This document shows, in pieces, positions 1 through 6,424 of a stretch of 8,794 nt of DNA. Each line of letters opens with the position of its first letter. Position 1 is the stretch's first letter. The DNA comes from JAXDBV01 sp034678415 (lineage in GTDB: Bacteria > Bacteroidota > Bacteroidia > Bacteroidales > VadinHA17): assembly GCA_034678415.1 (NCBI GenBank), contig JAXDBV010000251.1, positions 1-8,794 of the forward strand, given 5' to 3'. The notes below the pieces were generated by a model that saw nothing but the letters and a program-made list of their open reading frames with translations, was not told the DNA's origin and did no database searches. Position numbers and translations under genes: made by a program.

Positions 1-951
1 AAAAAAGGGGAATTCAGGAGGGAAAGGTTTAATGTGAATGTACGTACACCCGTCATCAATGGTGGAGATACTATACGCCTTAAAGCCAGGGAACTGTCTT
101 ATCTGAACTGGGACAACAAGCTGACCCTTGAATTCAATAATTCAAGACCTTGTATTAATGCCCTGGAGATAAGGAAAGCAGACACTGTGGTCAACGTTTT
201 CCTTGCTGGTAACTCAACCGTCACCGACCAGGAAAGAGAACCCTGGGCTTCCTGGGGACAGATGATCCCGTGTTTTTTTAATGATCATGTGGTGGTATCG
301 AACTATGCTGAATCGGGCGAAGCGTTGAAAAGCTTTGTTGCCGGCAAAAGGCTGAAAAAAATCATGAGCCTGATCAGGCCGGGTGATTACCTTTTCATTG
401 AGTTCGGACACAATGACCAGAAACCGGAGAGTGCGTCGTATGTGGAACCTTTCACGGGATACAAGGAACAGTTGAAGCTATACATCAGGCAGGCACAGGA
501 AAGGGGCGCCCGGCCGGTACTGCTGACGCCTGTGCGGCGCAGGAAGTTTGATGAACAAGGAAAACTCATCAACACTCATGGGGATTATCCTGAAGCAATG
601 CGACAGGTGGCAAGGGAAGAGAATGTACCGCTGATCGACCTGAACGAGATGACAAAGGTGTTTTACGAAGCACTAGGAGTGGAAGGATCAAAAAAAGCAT
701 TTGTCCACGCACCGGCAGGCACATACCCTGGCCAGGCAACAGCGCTCAAAGATGATTCGCATCATAACAAATACGGTGCGTATGAGGTGGCCAGGTGCGT
801 TGTTGAGGGAATACGGATGAACAAGCTGGAGTTGGCGAATCACCTGGTGAGAGGACTGCCCGCCTTCATCCCGTCCAACCCTGACCCACCGGAATCGTTT
901 CATATTCCCGACAGCCCTGCAATAACACCCGAAAAACCGGAAGGACAATGA
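1..951 (+). CDS. Rhamnogalacturonan acetylesterase-like SGNH hydrolase, 5'-truncated by window edge
   Basis: The product probably removes acetyl groups from pectic rhamnogalacturonan or a similar acetylated glycan, outside the cytoplasm. Seen, counting from the GTG at base 34: block I FLAGNSTVTDQ with nucleophile Ser61 (bases 214-216), block II glycine in YAESGEAL (Gly95), block III FGHNDQK (Gly125, Asn127) and block V DDSHHNKYGA with the Asp240-x-x-His243 pair. This is the complete SGNH set; GNS in place of GDS is tolerated in related esterases. The frame stays open from base 1 through base 33, and those 11 codons read on smoothly into residues preceding the catalytic domain, so the GTG at 34 is not the real start. 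The first ~55 visible residues look like the end of an N-terminal beta-sandwich domain, as in larger Bacteroidetes homologues, whose signal peptide would lie upstream. The C-terminal ~25 residues are proline-rich. Family assignment is firm; exact substrate is inferred. Confidence 0.88.
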   Translation, partial: KKGEFRRERFNVNVRTPVINGGDTIRLKARELSYLNWDNKLTLEFNNSRPCINALEIRKADTVVNVFLAGNSTVTDQEREPWASWGQMIPCFFNDHVVVSNYAESGEALKSFVAGKRLKKIMSLIRPGDYLFIEFGHNDQKPESASYVEPFTGYKEQLKLYIRQAQERGARPVLLTPVRRRKFDEQGKLINTHGDYPEAMRQVAREENVPLIDLNEMTKVFYEALGVEGSKKAFVHAPAGTYPGQATALKDDSHHNKYGAYEVARCVVEGIRMNKLELANHLVRGLPAFIPSNPDPPESFHIPDSPAITPEKPEGQ

Positions 952-1014
952 ATTATTTTCCCCTTCAGCAGTAATTTTTACACTATTTAGATAATTATTT
1001 ATTGTCCATAACGT

Positions 1015-1022
1015 TAATTTTG
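1015..1022 (+). promoter_or_regulatory. Candidate Bacteroidetes -7 element
   Basis: TAATTTTG is an exact match to the Bacteroidetes -7 consensus TAnnTTTG and lies 33 bases before the ATG at 1056. No good TTTG -33 box is found 19-21 bases upstream, so this is half of a promoter at best. It would separate the 1056-1685 gene from the esterase before it. Confidence 0.4.
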
Positions 1023-1055
1023 TTGCAGGGGAATTACCCGATAAAAAGGACGTCT

Positions 1056-1685
1056 ATGAAAACAGCCCGCACAAAAAACCTTTCTCTTATCATGATAATG
1101 GTCCTGTCGGCCTGCTTGCCCGTGACCGTCGGTGCACAGGCGAAGATGATGGAGATGCTGGACAGTGCCGCTATAAGGGAACAGATGGACTACATACAAC
1201 AGAAGACGCTCATTTATGAGAATTTCAGAGCTATCCGTGAAGACATCTTCCAGAAGATGAAAAGGAACGTGCTGGATACCATCTCCGACATAAAGAAGGA
1301 CAGGACGGAACTGAACCGGTTGTTATTTGCCCTTAATACGCAGATTGATACCCTGAATTCTGAGAAAGCTCTTTTAATGGAAGAGCTTGATACAGCGATA
1401 AAAAACAAGAATACCATTTCTTTCCTGGGGATCCCGATGAACAAGATCTTATACAACACCCTCATGTGGGCTATCATCATCGGACTGGCCAGCTTACTGG
1501 TGATATTGTTTCTTTTATATAAGCGGAACCACAGCGTTACGATTCAGATGAGGAAGGACTTCGAGGAGCTGAAGGAGGAACATGAAAGGCATAAGAAACA
1601 GGCACGGGAAAGGTATGAGAAGCTGGTGGTGAGCCATCACCACGAGATACAGCAGCTGAAAGAAGGCAAAGCGTCCCGTCAGTAG
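1056..1685 (+). CDS. Exported coiled-coil protein with one transmembrane helix (unknown function)
   Basis: This is a 209-residue protein starting at the ATG at 1056, chosen because an AAGGA ribosome-binding-like stretch ends 5 bases upstream and the protein then opens with a signal sequence (MKTARTKN plus a hydrophobic run). The signal is ambiguous: LSAC (Cys20) fits a lipobox, but signal peptidase I could also cut near GAQA (residue 29). Charged heptad-like segments at ~66-118 and ~163-203 look like coiled coils flanking a single membrane helix at ~134-155, followed by YKRN, which suggests the C-terminal coil is cytoplasmic. The arrangement, including FLGIPMNKILYNTLMW just before the helix, resembles a conserved Bacteroidetes family that I recall is often mislabelled 'tRNA (guanine-N1)-methyltransferase'. 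No methyltransferase motif is present, so that name should not be used. Function unknown. It converges on the GH9 remnant with no terminator between them. Confidence 0.82.
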   Translation: MKTARTKNLSLIMIMVLSACLPVTVGAQAKMMEMLDSAAIREQMDYIQQKTLIYENFRAIREDIFQKMKRNVLDTISDIKKDRTELNRLLFALNTQIDTLNSEKALLMEELDTAIKNKNTISFLGIPMNKILYNTLMWAIIIGLASLLVILFLLYKRNHSVTIQMRKDFEELKEEHERHKKQARERYEKLVVSHHHEIQQLKEGKASRQ

Positions 1686-1687
1686 AA

Positions 1688-2398
1688 TCAATCATTTAAC
1701 AGTTTATCGGCTGCCAGCACGCAGAAGATATAGGCTGCTGCACCGGAAATGATGTATTCCGACTGTTGCCACAGGAAGGGATGATCGCTTTTCAGCTCGG
1801 GAAAATCGGGCAGTATCGTTGCCGTACCTGAATAAACACCTCCGGGTATATAGGCATAATCCGACCTGTTGAACCCGAAGGCGGGGATGGGGGGATGCGA
1901 CCCGACTCCGGAGATAAAGGTCAGGTCGGAACCGGGATGCCTGCCCAGCACGAACTGTAACGCATTGTACAGATCATCCGGGGGAAATAAACCGGGGTAT
2001 GCTTTGATCAGAAAGAAGTGTTCAACCATTGACCACAGGACATTCCACCCTATTCCCCACACCTGCATGCTGTAATGAATGCCGAACGGATTGGCTGTCA
2101 GCTCTTCCCTGAGATGCTCAGCGTATTCATGTATTTTCATTTCAAACGCTTTCAGGAAGGGCATATTTTTTATGTTGTCGCTCAACCGGCACATCGTCCA
2201 TGCAGTGCTTTCAATATTGTCCATCACTTCATTCTGTTTCTGAAGGATGGCATCAATATACATGTTATTTTTCGTCGCCAGGAACAGTTCTACCGCTGCG
2301 TTTGTTCGCTCCTTCACCTTTATTGGTGACGGGAAACCGTCGACACAAAGCATAATGCCCCCTTCCCCTGGAGTATATAGCGGTCTGCAACGTATCAA
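1688..2398 (-). pseudogene. C-terminal remnant of a glycoside hydrolase family 9-like protein
   Basis: About 220-236 residues resemble the last part of Bacteroidetes GH9-like enzymes, which act on beta-linked glucans or related glycans and are normally well over 500 residues long. Seen, counting from a TTG at 2398: an alpha-helical repeat region (AAVELFLATKNNMY, 34-47), the end-of-barrel block FVLGRHPGSDLTFISGVGS (149-167), FNRSDYAYIPGGVYSGTA (176-193) and a C-terminal FLWQQSEYIISGA in which Glu214 aligns with the GH9 general acid. Missing are the N-terminal half with the conserved catalytic aspartates and any signal peptide. The frame is open back to 2464 but gives no recognisable homology there, and the ATG at 2351-2353 is an alternative start. 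The next gene upstream on the strand is an intact GYD gene, so the front half seems deleted rather than frameshifted. It is probably non-functional, though a short expressed protein cannot be excluded. Confidence 0.72.
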
Positions 2399-2442
2399 TA
2401 AAGCATACCAGCAGGGAAACGCATAAATCTTCCGGCGGGGGT

Positions 2443-2727
2443 TTATACATCGCCCCCCATCTTGTCAAAATCCTCGACCGCGACAGCCTCAAATGAGGTA
2501 AAACTGATACCGGTGAGTTTACTCACCGCAAGGGATGCCTTCATCACCTGCTGCGCGCCGGGGAAATCTGCAATGATCACCAGGTCTTTCTCCCCCAGCA
2601 GGGCATAAATAGATTTGATCTGCCCGCCGTGCTTCTTCATCAGGGCATTTGCCTGTTCCGTCCGTGCAGCACTGATCCCGTCCAAAGCCTCTGCCGAATA
2701 TTTACCAAATAAAAAGAATGTTGCCAT
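2443..2727 (-). CDS. GYD domain-containing protein
   Basis: This 94-residue protein has the length and pattern of the GYD domain family (Pfam GYD): an opening strand MATFFLFGKY, a helix with AARTEQANALMKKHGG, then SIYALLGEKDLVIIADFPG (39-57), MKASLAVSKLTGISF (62-76) and the closing VAVEDFDKM. The fold is a small dimeric alpha-beta barrel related to Lrp/AsnC effector domains. The family's biochemical role is not established and no catalytic residue can be assigned. The start is secure because AGGAGGAT (complement of 2733-2740) lies six bases upstream of the ATG, unusually strong for this window. The GH9 remnant follows 44 bases after its TAA on the same strand and may be cotranscribed. The protein is presumably cytoplasmic, since there is no signal peptide. 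Confidence 0.9.
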   Translation of the reverse strand: MATFFLFGKYSAEALDGISAARTEQANALMKKHGGQIKSIYALLGEKDLVIIADFPGAQQVMKASLAVSKLTGISFTSFEAVAVEDFDKMGGDV

Positions 2728-2732
2728 ACCTT

Positions 2733-2740
2733 ATCCTCCT
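2733..2740 (-). promoter_or_regulatory. Strong Shine-Dalgarno site of the GYD gene
   Basis: The minus strand reads AGGAGGAT six bases before the GYD start codon, close to a full anti-16S complement. Other starts here have weak or no such site. It fixes the start codon and suggests well-translated mRNA. Confidence 0.7.
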
Positions 2741-3243
2741 TTCATTTCATGAGATGTTATTTATAATGAATGACGCAATACTTCCGTGTTATTAACAGGA
2801 TATGGTCTCAGCCTGACGGAACTCTTTCATAAAAAGATCTTCACTTCACCCTTCTCCTCCCTGTTTCGGAAAATACACGGGTCAGGCCGGGGTTGGCCAG
2901 GTGAATCATCTCCCGGGAGACCTCTGTTCTTTAACGGATCATCAGAGGATGCTTTCACCCTTATGTATCTCAGGAAGAGAATCATCATTTTCCTGCTATG
3001 GCATTTTTCATTTTCCTCATAACACCAAAGAATGTCGAGAGCATGGAGACCATACCCCGGGCAATGCATCAGGCCGTCAGCAGTGGGTTAACACCGGTAT
3101 CCATAAGAAGATACTTACGCCAATGCCCGGGCTTGATATTCCGATATAAGATACAATATTATCGGTCAAAAGTCAAGGAAACGCAAGCGGTCAATGCCCG
3201 TGCAAACCGGCAGATTGTCTCTTCCGGGGACGAGAAATCAGCG
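2741..3243. other. Intergenic gap of about 500 bases without a convincing gene
   Basis: Short open frames exist on both strands here, but none has a family-like sequence, a signal peptide, a ribosome binding site or consistent codon use, and they overlap each other. The stretch has a 12-base perfect palindrome TCTCCCGGGAGA at 2909-2920, a GCCCGGGC palindrome near 3125-3132, and a weak inverted repeat CCGATA/TATCGG at 3141-3165. No TAnnTTTG promoter for the minus-strand GYD gene was found. It may hold decayed coding sequence. Confidence 0.55.
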
Positions 3244-3283
3244 AAAAAAAAATGCGGATGTCCTATCTGCAGGGTCATCCGCA
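3244..3283 (-). terminator. Rho-independent terminator of the lipoprotein gene
   Basis: Read on the minus strand, an 8-base-pair stem TGCGGATG/CATCCGCA (3276-3283 with 3253-3260) is followed at once by a run of nine T (complement of the A run at 3244-3252). It lies about 45 bases after the stop codon of the minus-strand gene at 3328-4398. The 15-base loop contains a further CCT/AGG pairing. Confidence 0.82.
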
Positions 3284-3327
3284 CCGATGCCGTATAATGA
3301 TCGTAGTTTTATGCCCGAATACCGGTA

Positions 3328-4398
3328 CTATCCGATGATCTCCGTCCGGTAAATTTTCCAGGCAATGTAGTCAATGATGCGGGAGGCAAAAAACATATCC
3401 CTCATGGAAACGACAAGTCCGTTAAGTATCTCGCGAGAAGGGCCAATGAGTTCGGAGATGGTTGTGACGGTACCGTCATCGAAAGTGATCCGTATATCAC
3501 GGTTCCTGCAGATACATTTCCCGGTTTCATTTTCATCCGATGTGTCGATCACCTCGATCACCACATTTTCCTGCAACACACCATTCACATATATCTCCAG
3601 GTCATGTGAACCGGATACTCTTCTGAACTCCACATTTCCGATGACTAAAATATATTCTTTCTCAACATGGCGCCACTGATCAGATTTCGTGAGAACAACC
3701 TTTTCCATCAGCAAGGTATCTTCTTCCTCTGTCAGGCTGAAACCCCAGGCTGAGGTGTCACCGGTCACAGCAAAAACGTTCACTTTATAGTTGTTTTCGA
3801 AGGTATAGGCTGAGCCCAGGTTGTAGTCAAGCCATGAATCCTTTGACGATTCTACTTCCAGCGAACCGATATTTTCTTCGTCCAGCCGGAACCCGGCCAG
3901 TAATTTATAGTCATGGATAAATCCCTGCGAGAAATAGTAATGGTATTCAGAGGCTGTGATAACGAAGTTGTTTACCATGCCGGTATCATCAGGGACACAC
4001 ATTCTCAGGCGCCAGGGTTTGAATACTTTTTCTTCCGGCAGCTTTACGATGAGACTGTCGCTTTCACCTGTTTTCAGGAACACATTCCTGTAAAACATAT
4101 TATATCGATGATCAGGTGCTTGTGCATTATATTCATAGATACCGCTGATGTCTTTGAGAAGGATGCTGTCGGTGTAAGACAAGTCGTCCTCCCAGGTTGA
4201 TTTCAGTCCGGTATCATCAAGCTGAAGTATCTTATAACCAGCGGTTTGGGCAATGCTATTCACTGCAGTGTTCAATTGTTTTGCACTCTTACTGAGAGAA
4301 CCTTTCAGTGAAGGAGCGCTTGCCTCATCTTTGCTGCATTGCCAGCACAATATGCTGATGATGCATGCCATCGCCAACCATCCAATCGTCTTTTTCAT
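3328..4398 (-). CDS. Predicted surface-exposed lipoprotein of unknown function
   Basis: This is a 356-residue protein. The N-terminus (MKKTIGWLAMACIISIL, then CWQC) is a lipoprotein signal with Cys21 as the likely lipidated residue. The residues that follow, S-K-D-E, match the Bacteroidetes lipoprotein export signal (x-K-[D/E]2), which in Capnocytophaga and relatives sends lipoproteins to the outer face of the outer membrane. Surface exposure is therefore a reasonable inference. The mature part is rich in aromatic and acidic residues and looks beta-strand-rich. I do not recognise a domain, and there are no SusD, TPR or peptidase hallmarks. A helical ISELIGPSREILNGLVVSMRD segment sits near the C-terminus. 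It is transcribed alone: a divergent gene lies 279 bases upstream and its own terminator lies downstream. There is no clear Shine-Dalgarno or -7 promoter box. The ATG at 4396-4398 is well supported by the signal peptide. Confidence 0.85.
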   Translation of the reverse strand: MKKTIGWLAMACIISILCWQCSKDEASAPSLKGSLSKSAKQLNTAVNSIAQTAGYKILQLDDTGLKSTWEDDLSYTDSILLKDISGIYEYNAQAPDHRYNMFYRNVFLKTGESDSLIVKLPEEKVFKPWRLRMCVPDDTGMVNNFVITASEYHYYFSQGFIHDYKLLAGFRLDEENIGSLEVESSKDSWLDYNLGSAYTFENNYKVNVFAVTGDTSAWGFSLTEEEDTLLMEKVVLTKSDQWRHVEKEYILVIGNVEFRRVSGSHDLEIYVNGVLQENVVIEVIDTSDENETGKCICRNRDIRITFDDGTVTTISELIGPSREILNGLVVSMRDMFFASRIIDYIAWKIYRTEIIG

Positions 4399-4677
4399 AT
4401 GCCTGCGAGTTTAATGAACCACTATAATAATTATTTACGTATAAAGAATGGTTAAAGTTACCCTGTTATTGTATACTGGGCAAACTTTTTTCGTGCAGGA
4501 TCATAACTTTCTGATTATCAGTCTTATTATTATTCAATATTTCTGAAGAAACATGTAATTTCAAGAGGCCATAAATCCATTCAACAGGAACCGGGAAAAA
4601 GGGATATATGGTATGTATATTTTTCTTATCTTTAATAAGCAAATAACCGGTTTTCATAATCATTTTATTCAAGTTTC

Positions 4678-5442
4678 ATGGGAAAATATCTATATCTGGC
4701 AATTACTCCTGAAGCGTTGATTGCCTCAATGCTTCCACCGGTCGAGTTCGGGGCTTATGTGGCAACCGGGACAAAGAAGTGCAACAGGGGACAGGCCATA
4801 TTTTTCGAGGTTGATATTCACCAGGTTGAACCGCAGATCAATATGGATTACCTGAACAGCCGTTGTGTGAGCAAACCGGATGGTAAACCCAAAAGTTCCG
4901 TCTATTTGTCGGTTTACAGGGTTCTGGAATCGGTTCCGCTGACCGCTCTGAAGAACCTCTACCTCACCACCGACAACGGTCTGGTGCTTGAACTGAAGAA
5001 AGCTCCATACGACAGAAGCGGACCGGTAAGGAAGGATGTTCATCTTTACCAGGAGCTGTGTCCTGTTACTCCGCAGGTGGCAAGTTCCCTGCCGCCTCAT
5101 GAGTTTCTCAAAACACTGACCGACGGATCTCTCCAGATATGCCTGCCCAAGCTGTTCTTCGTCGACCTCAAGCTGGGAGACCTGGCAAACAATCCACTAT
5201 CGGGATCGGCGGAGCATCTGCCATACGGCTCCATACCCCACCTGAGGGATTGTCTTGAGATACTCAAAACTGAAGAAAGGAAACAGATGAAAACCGTTCA
5301 GCGTATATTCTCAGGCTCACTCTTATACAGAACCATTGAGACCGGCTTTTATGTGGGGACCGGAGATGATATCCTGTTTTACCCCTATCCCACCATGGCT
5401 AAACTGGAAGAGATGAACTACGAGTTCTTCAGGGCTATTTAA
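4678..5442 (+). CDS. Conserved-looking protein of unknown function
   Basis: This is a 254-residue protein without a signal peptide or membrane helix, so probably cytoplasmic. The most motif-like part is residues 9-46: ITPEALIASMLPP, then EFGAYVATGTKK and GQAIFFEVD. I recall similar unnamed proteins in Bacteroidetes and other anaerobes but cannot give a domain name or function. Later blocks include SVYLSVYRVLESVPLTAL (74-91), PKLFFVDLKLGDLA (157-170) and YGSIPHLRDCLEIL (183-196). The C-terminus YPYPTMAKLEEMNYEFFRAI looks like a defined end. The ATG at 4678 follows an AT-rich leader with no Shine-Dalgarno; TATCTTTA at 4627-4634 is one mismatch from the -7 consensus but lacks a -33 box. It is a single-gene unit: a divergent lipoprotein gene lies on the left and a strong terminator starts 22 bases after its stop. 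The coding call is firm; the function is unknown. Confidence 0.85.
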   Translation: MGKYLYLAITPEALIASMLPPVEFGAYVATGTKKCNRGQAIFFEVDIHQVEPQINMDYLNSRCVSKPDGKPKSSVYLSVYRVLESVPLTALKNLYLTTDNGLVLELKKAPYDRSGPVRKDVHLYQELCPVTPQVASSLPPHEFLKTLTDGSLQICLPKLFFVDLKLGDLANNPLSGSAEHLPYGSIPHLRDCLEILKTEERKQMKTVQRIFSGSLLYRTIETGFYVGTGDDILFYPYPTMAKLEEMNYEFFRAI

Positions 5443-5464
5443 AGCCATGCACCGGAAGGATTAC

Positions 5465-5497
5465 AAAAAAAGGCTGCCTTCCCTGGCAGCCTTTTTT
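5465..5497. terminator. Bidirectional rho-independent terminator
   Basis: A perfect GGCTGCC/GGCAGCC stem (5472-5478 with 5485-5491) with loop TTCCCT is flanked by seven A before and six T after, so the stem extends with A-T pairs and a T run follows in either direction. It ends the plus-strand gene at 4678-5442 and also the minus-strand tRNA-Phe, whose CCA end is two bases away. Confidence 0.93.
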
Positions 5498-5498
5498 C

Positions 5499-5574
5499 TG
5501 GTGGTGCCACTCGGGATCGAACCAAGGACACCAGGATTTTCAGTCCTGTGCTCTACCAACTGAGCTATGGCACC
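5499..5574 (-). tRNA. tRNA-Phe (anticodon GAA)
   Basis: The minus strand folds as a full cloverleaf. The acceptor stem is GGTGCCA/TGGCACC (5568-5574 with 5503-5509). The D arm is GCTC...GAGC. The anticodon stem is CAGGA/TCCTG with loop CTGAAAA, giving GAA at 5539-5541. The T arm is CTTGG-TTCGATC-CCGAG, with a G-T wobble, and the discriminator is A. The tRNA body is 73 bases (5502-5574), and the 3' CCA is encoded (5499-5501), giving 76. It decodes phenylalanine codons. It has its own promoter just upstream and ends directly at a bidirectional terminator, so it is a solitary tRNA gene rather than part of a cluster. Confidence 0.97.
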
Positions 5575-5589
5575 AACCTTTTTGGACTG

Positions 5590-5620
5590 CAATTATAGTG
5601 CAAACAATTGAATTTTCAAA
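5590..5620 (-). promoter_or_regulatory. Bacteroidetes-type promoter of tRNA-Phe
   Basis: On the minus strand TTTG (5617-5620) is followed after exactly 19 bases by TATAATTG (5590-5597), one mismatch from TAnnTTTG. The -7 box ends 15 bases before the tRNA 5' end, leaving a short leader. Spacing and position fit the known sigma-ABfr promoter pattern. Confidence 0.72.
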
Positions 5621-5779
5621 ACAAAAATATGGGTTACAGGGTGTTGGAAAGCGGGAGCAATAATACCGCATCCCTCTACGACGGGTGCATGGTTCTATCC
5701 GCCGGAACACCTGTTATCATCCGTTCATTTTATCAGTGGATCCGAGCCGTGAGTGCAGGATCCTTATTATTGCTGCAAC

Positions 5780-6424
5780 ATGAACCTACTAACCGGTGAA
5801 CTTGAAGATTACATCCTGAAACACATCGATCCCGAGGATGAATTGCTGGCAGAGCTGTACCGGAAGACACATGCCGGCATATTGAATCCCCATATGCTGG
5901 CCGGCCATCTGCAGGGAAAGATCATTGAAATGATCAGCCATATGATCAGGCCTTCGGTCATCCTGGAAATAGGCACCTATACGGGATATTCCACCCTCTC
6001 CCTGGTAAAGGGACTGAAGGAAGGAGGCATATTGTATACCATTGACATCAATGACGAGCTCGAAGCATTTACCAGGAGTTTTCTTGAGAAATCGCCCCAA
6101 AACAGCATGATCCGATACTTTACCGGCGATGCACTAAAGCTTATCCCCGAAATACAGGGCAACTTCGACCTTGTATACATCGACGGGGACAAGAGCGAAT
6201 ACCTTAGCTATTACCGGACGGTAATTAACAGGGTTAGTCCGGGAGGATATATACTGGCCGACAATGTGCTCTGGGGCGGTAAAGTGGTTCAGTTGAAAGC
6301 GAAACATGACCGGGCAACAAAAGGGATGATAGCATTCAACGATTATGTTCACAACGACCCCGGCGTACAGCATGTCATCCTGCCCGTAAGAGACGGCCTG
6401 ATGCTTATCAGGAAGCTTAACTGA
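5780..6424 (+). CDS. SAM-dependent O-methyltransferase (family 3 / CCoAOMT-like)
   Basis: This is a 214-residue protein that transfers methyl groups from S-adenosylmethionine, probably metal-dependently. In order: motif I ILEIGTYTGYSTLSL (61-75) binds SAM; YTIDIND (86-92) has the acidic residue expected near the SAM ribose; TGDALKLIP (115-123); VYIDGDK (132-138), with Asp135 and Lys138 expected in metal binding and catalysis; and ILADNVLWGG (158-167) with the second metal pair Asp161-Asn162. Length equals the bacterial members. I chose the ATG at 5780 over an upstream in-frame GTG at 5753 because homologues begin like MNLLTGELEDYIL and the upstream residues look unrelated. No Shine-Dalgarno is visible. 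Relatives include catechol-type O-methyltransferases and the tRNA wobble-uridine enzyme TrmR/YrrM; the sequence alone does not choose between small-molecule and tRNA substrates. Confidence 0.92.
   Translation: MNLLTGELEDYILKHIDPEDELLAELYRKTHAGILNPHMLAGHLQGKIIEMISHMIRPSVILEIGTYTGYSTLSLVKGLKEGGILYTIDINDELEAFTRSFLEKSPQNSMIRYFTGDALKLIPEIQGNFDLVYIDGDKSEYLSYYRTVINRVSPGGYILADNVLWGGKVVQLKAKHDRATKGMIAFNDYVHNDPGVQHVILPVRDGLMLIRKLN

Noticed and set aside
34..36. GTG as the start codon of the esterase
   Set aside because: The frame is open upstream to base 1 with plausible coding sequence, and the protein would lack its signal peptide and most of its first domain.
688..948. Minus-strand frame inside the esterase
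   Set aside because: Lies opposite a well-supported gene with catalytic motifs; its translation is cysteine- and arginine-rich and unlike a real protein.
1002..1055. Upstream TTG start for the coiled-coil protein
   Set aside because: The extra 18 residues precede a normal signal peptide, overlap the candidate -7 box, and the ATG at 1056 has an AAGGA site.
1..2464. A complete polysaccharide utilization locus
   Set aside because: Only an esterase and a broken GH9-like gene are present; no SusC, SusD, sensor or transporter lies in the window.
2265..2492. Minus-strand frame bridging the GYD gene and the GH9 remnant, as a possible missing GH9 piece
   Set aside because: Its translation shows no GH9-like sequence, and it is out of frame with both genes.
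2786..3149. Several overlapping frames of 78-82 codons on both strands
   Set aside because: Mutually overlapping, no ribosome binding site, no recognisable or protein-like pattern.
2998..3297. Plus-strand 99-codon frame with a CGCPIC cysteine motif
   Set aside because: It runs through the minus-strand terminator hairpin and its poly-A; the motif is produced by the hairpin sequence.
4466..4672. Minus-strand 68-codon frame between the divergent genes
   Set aside because: AT-rich spacer sequence, occupies the expected promoter region of the 4678-5442 gene, and has no start signals; a small protein here cannot be fully excluded.
5753..5779. GTG start for the methyltransferase
   Set aside because: Adds nine residues (cysteine- and tyrosine-rich) not expected in the family; the ATG at 5780 gives the usual length.
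5608..5799. Plus-strand 63-codon frame before the methyltransferase
   Set aside because: Overlaps the tRNA promoter and the methyltransferase start in another frame, and its composition is not protein-like.
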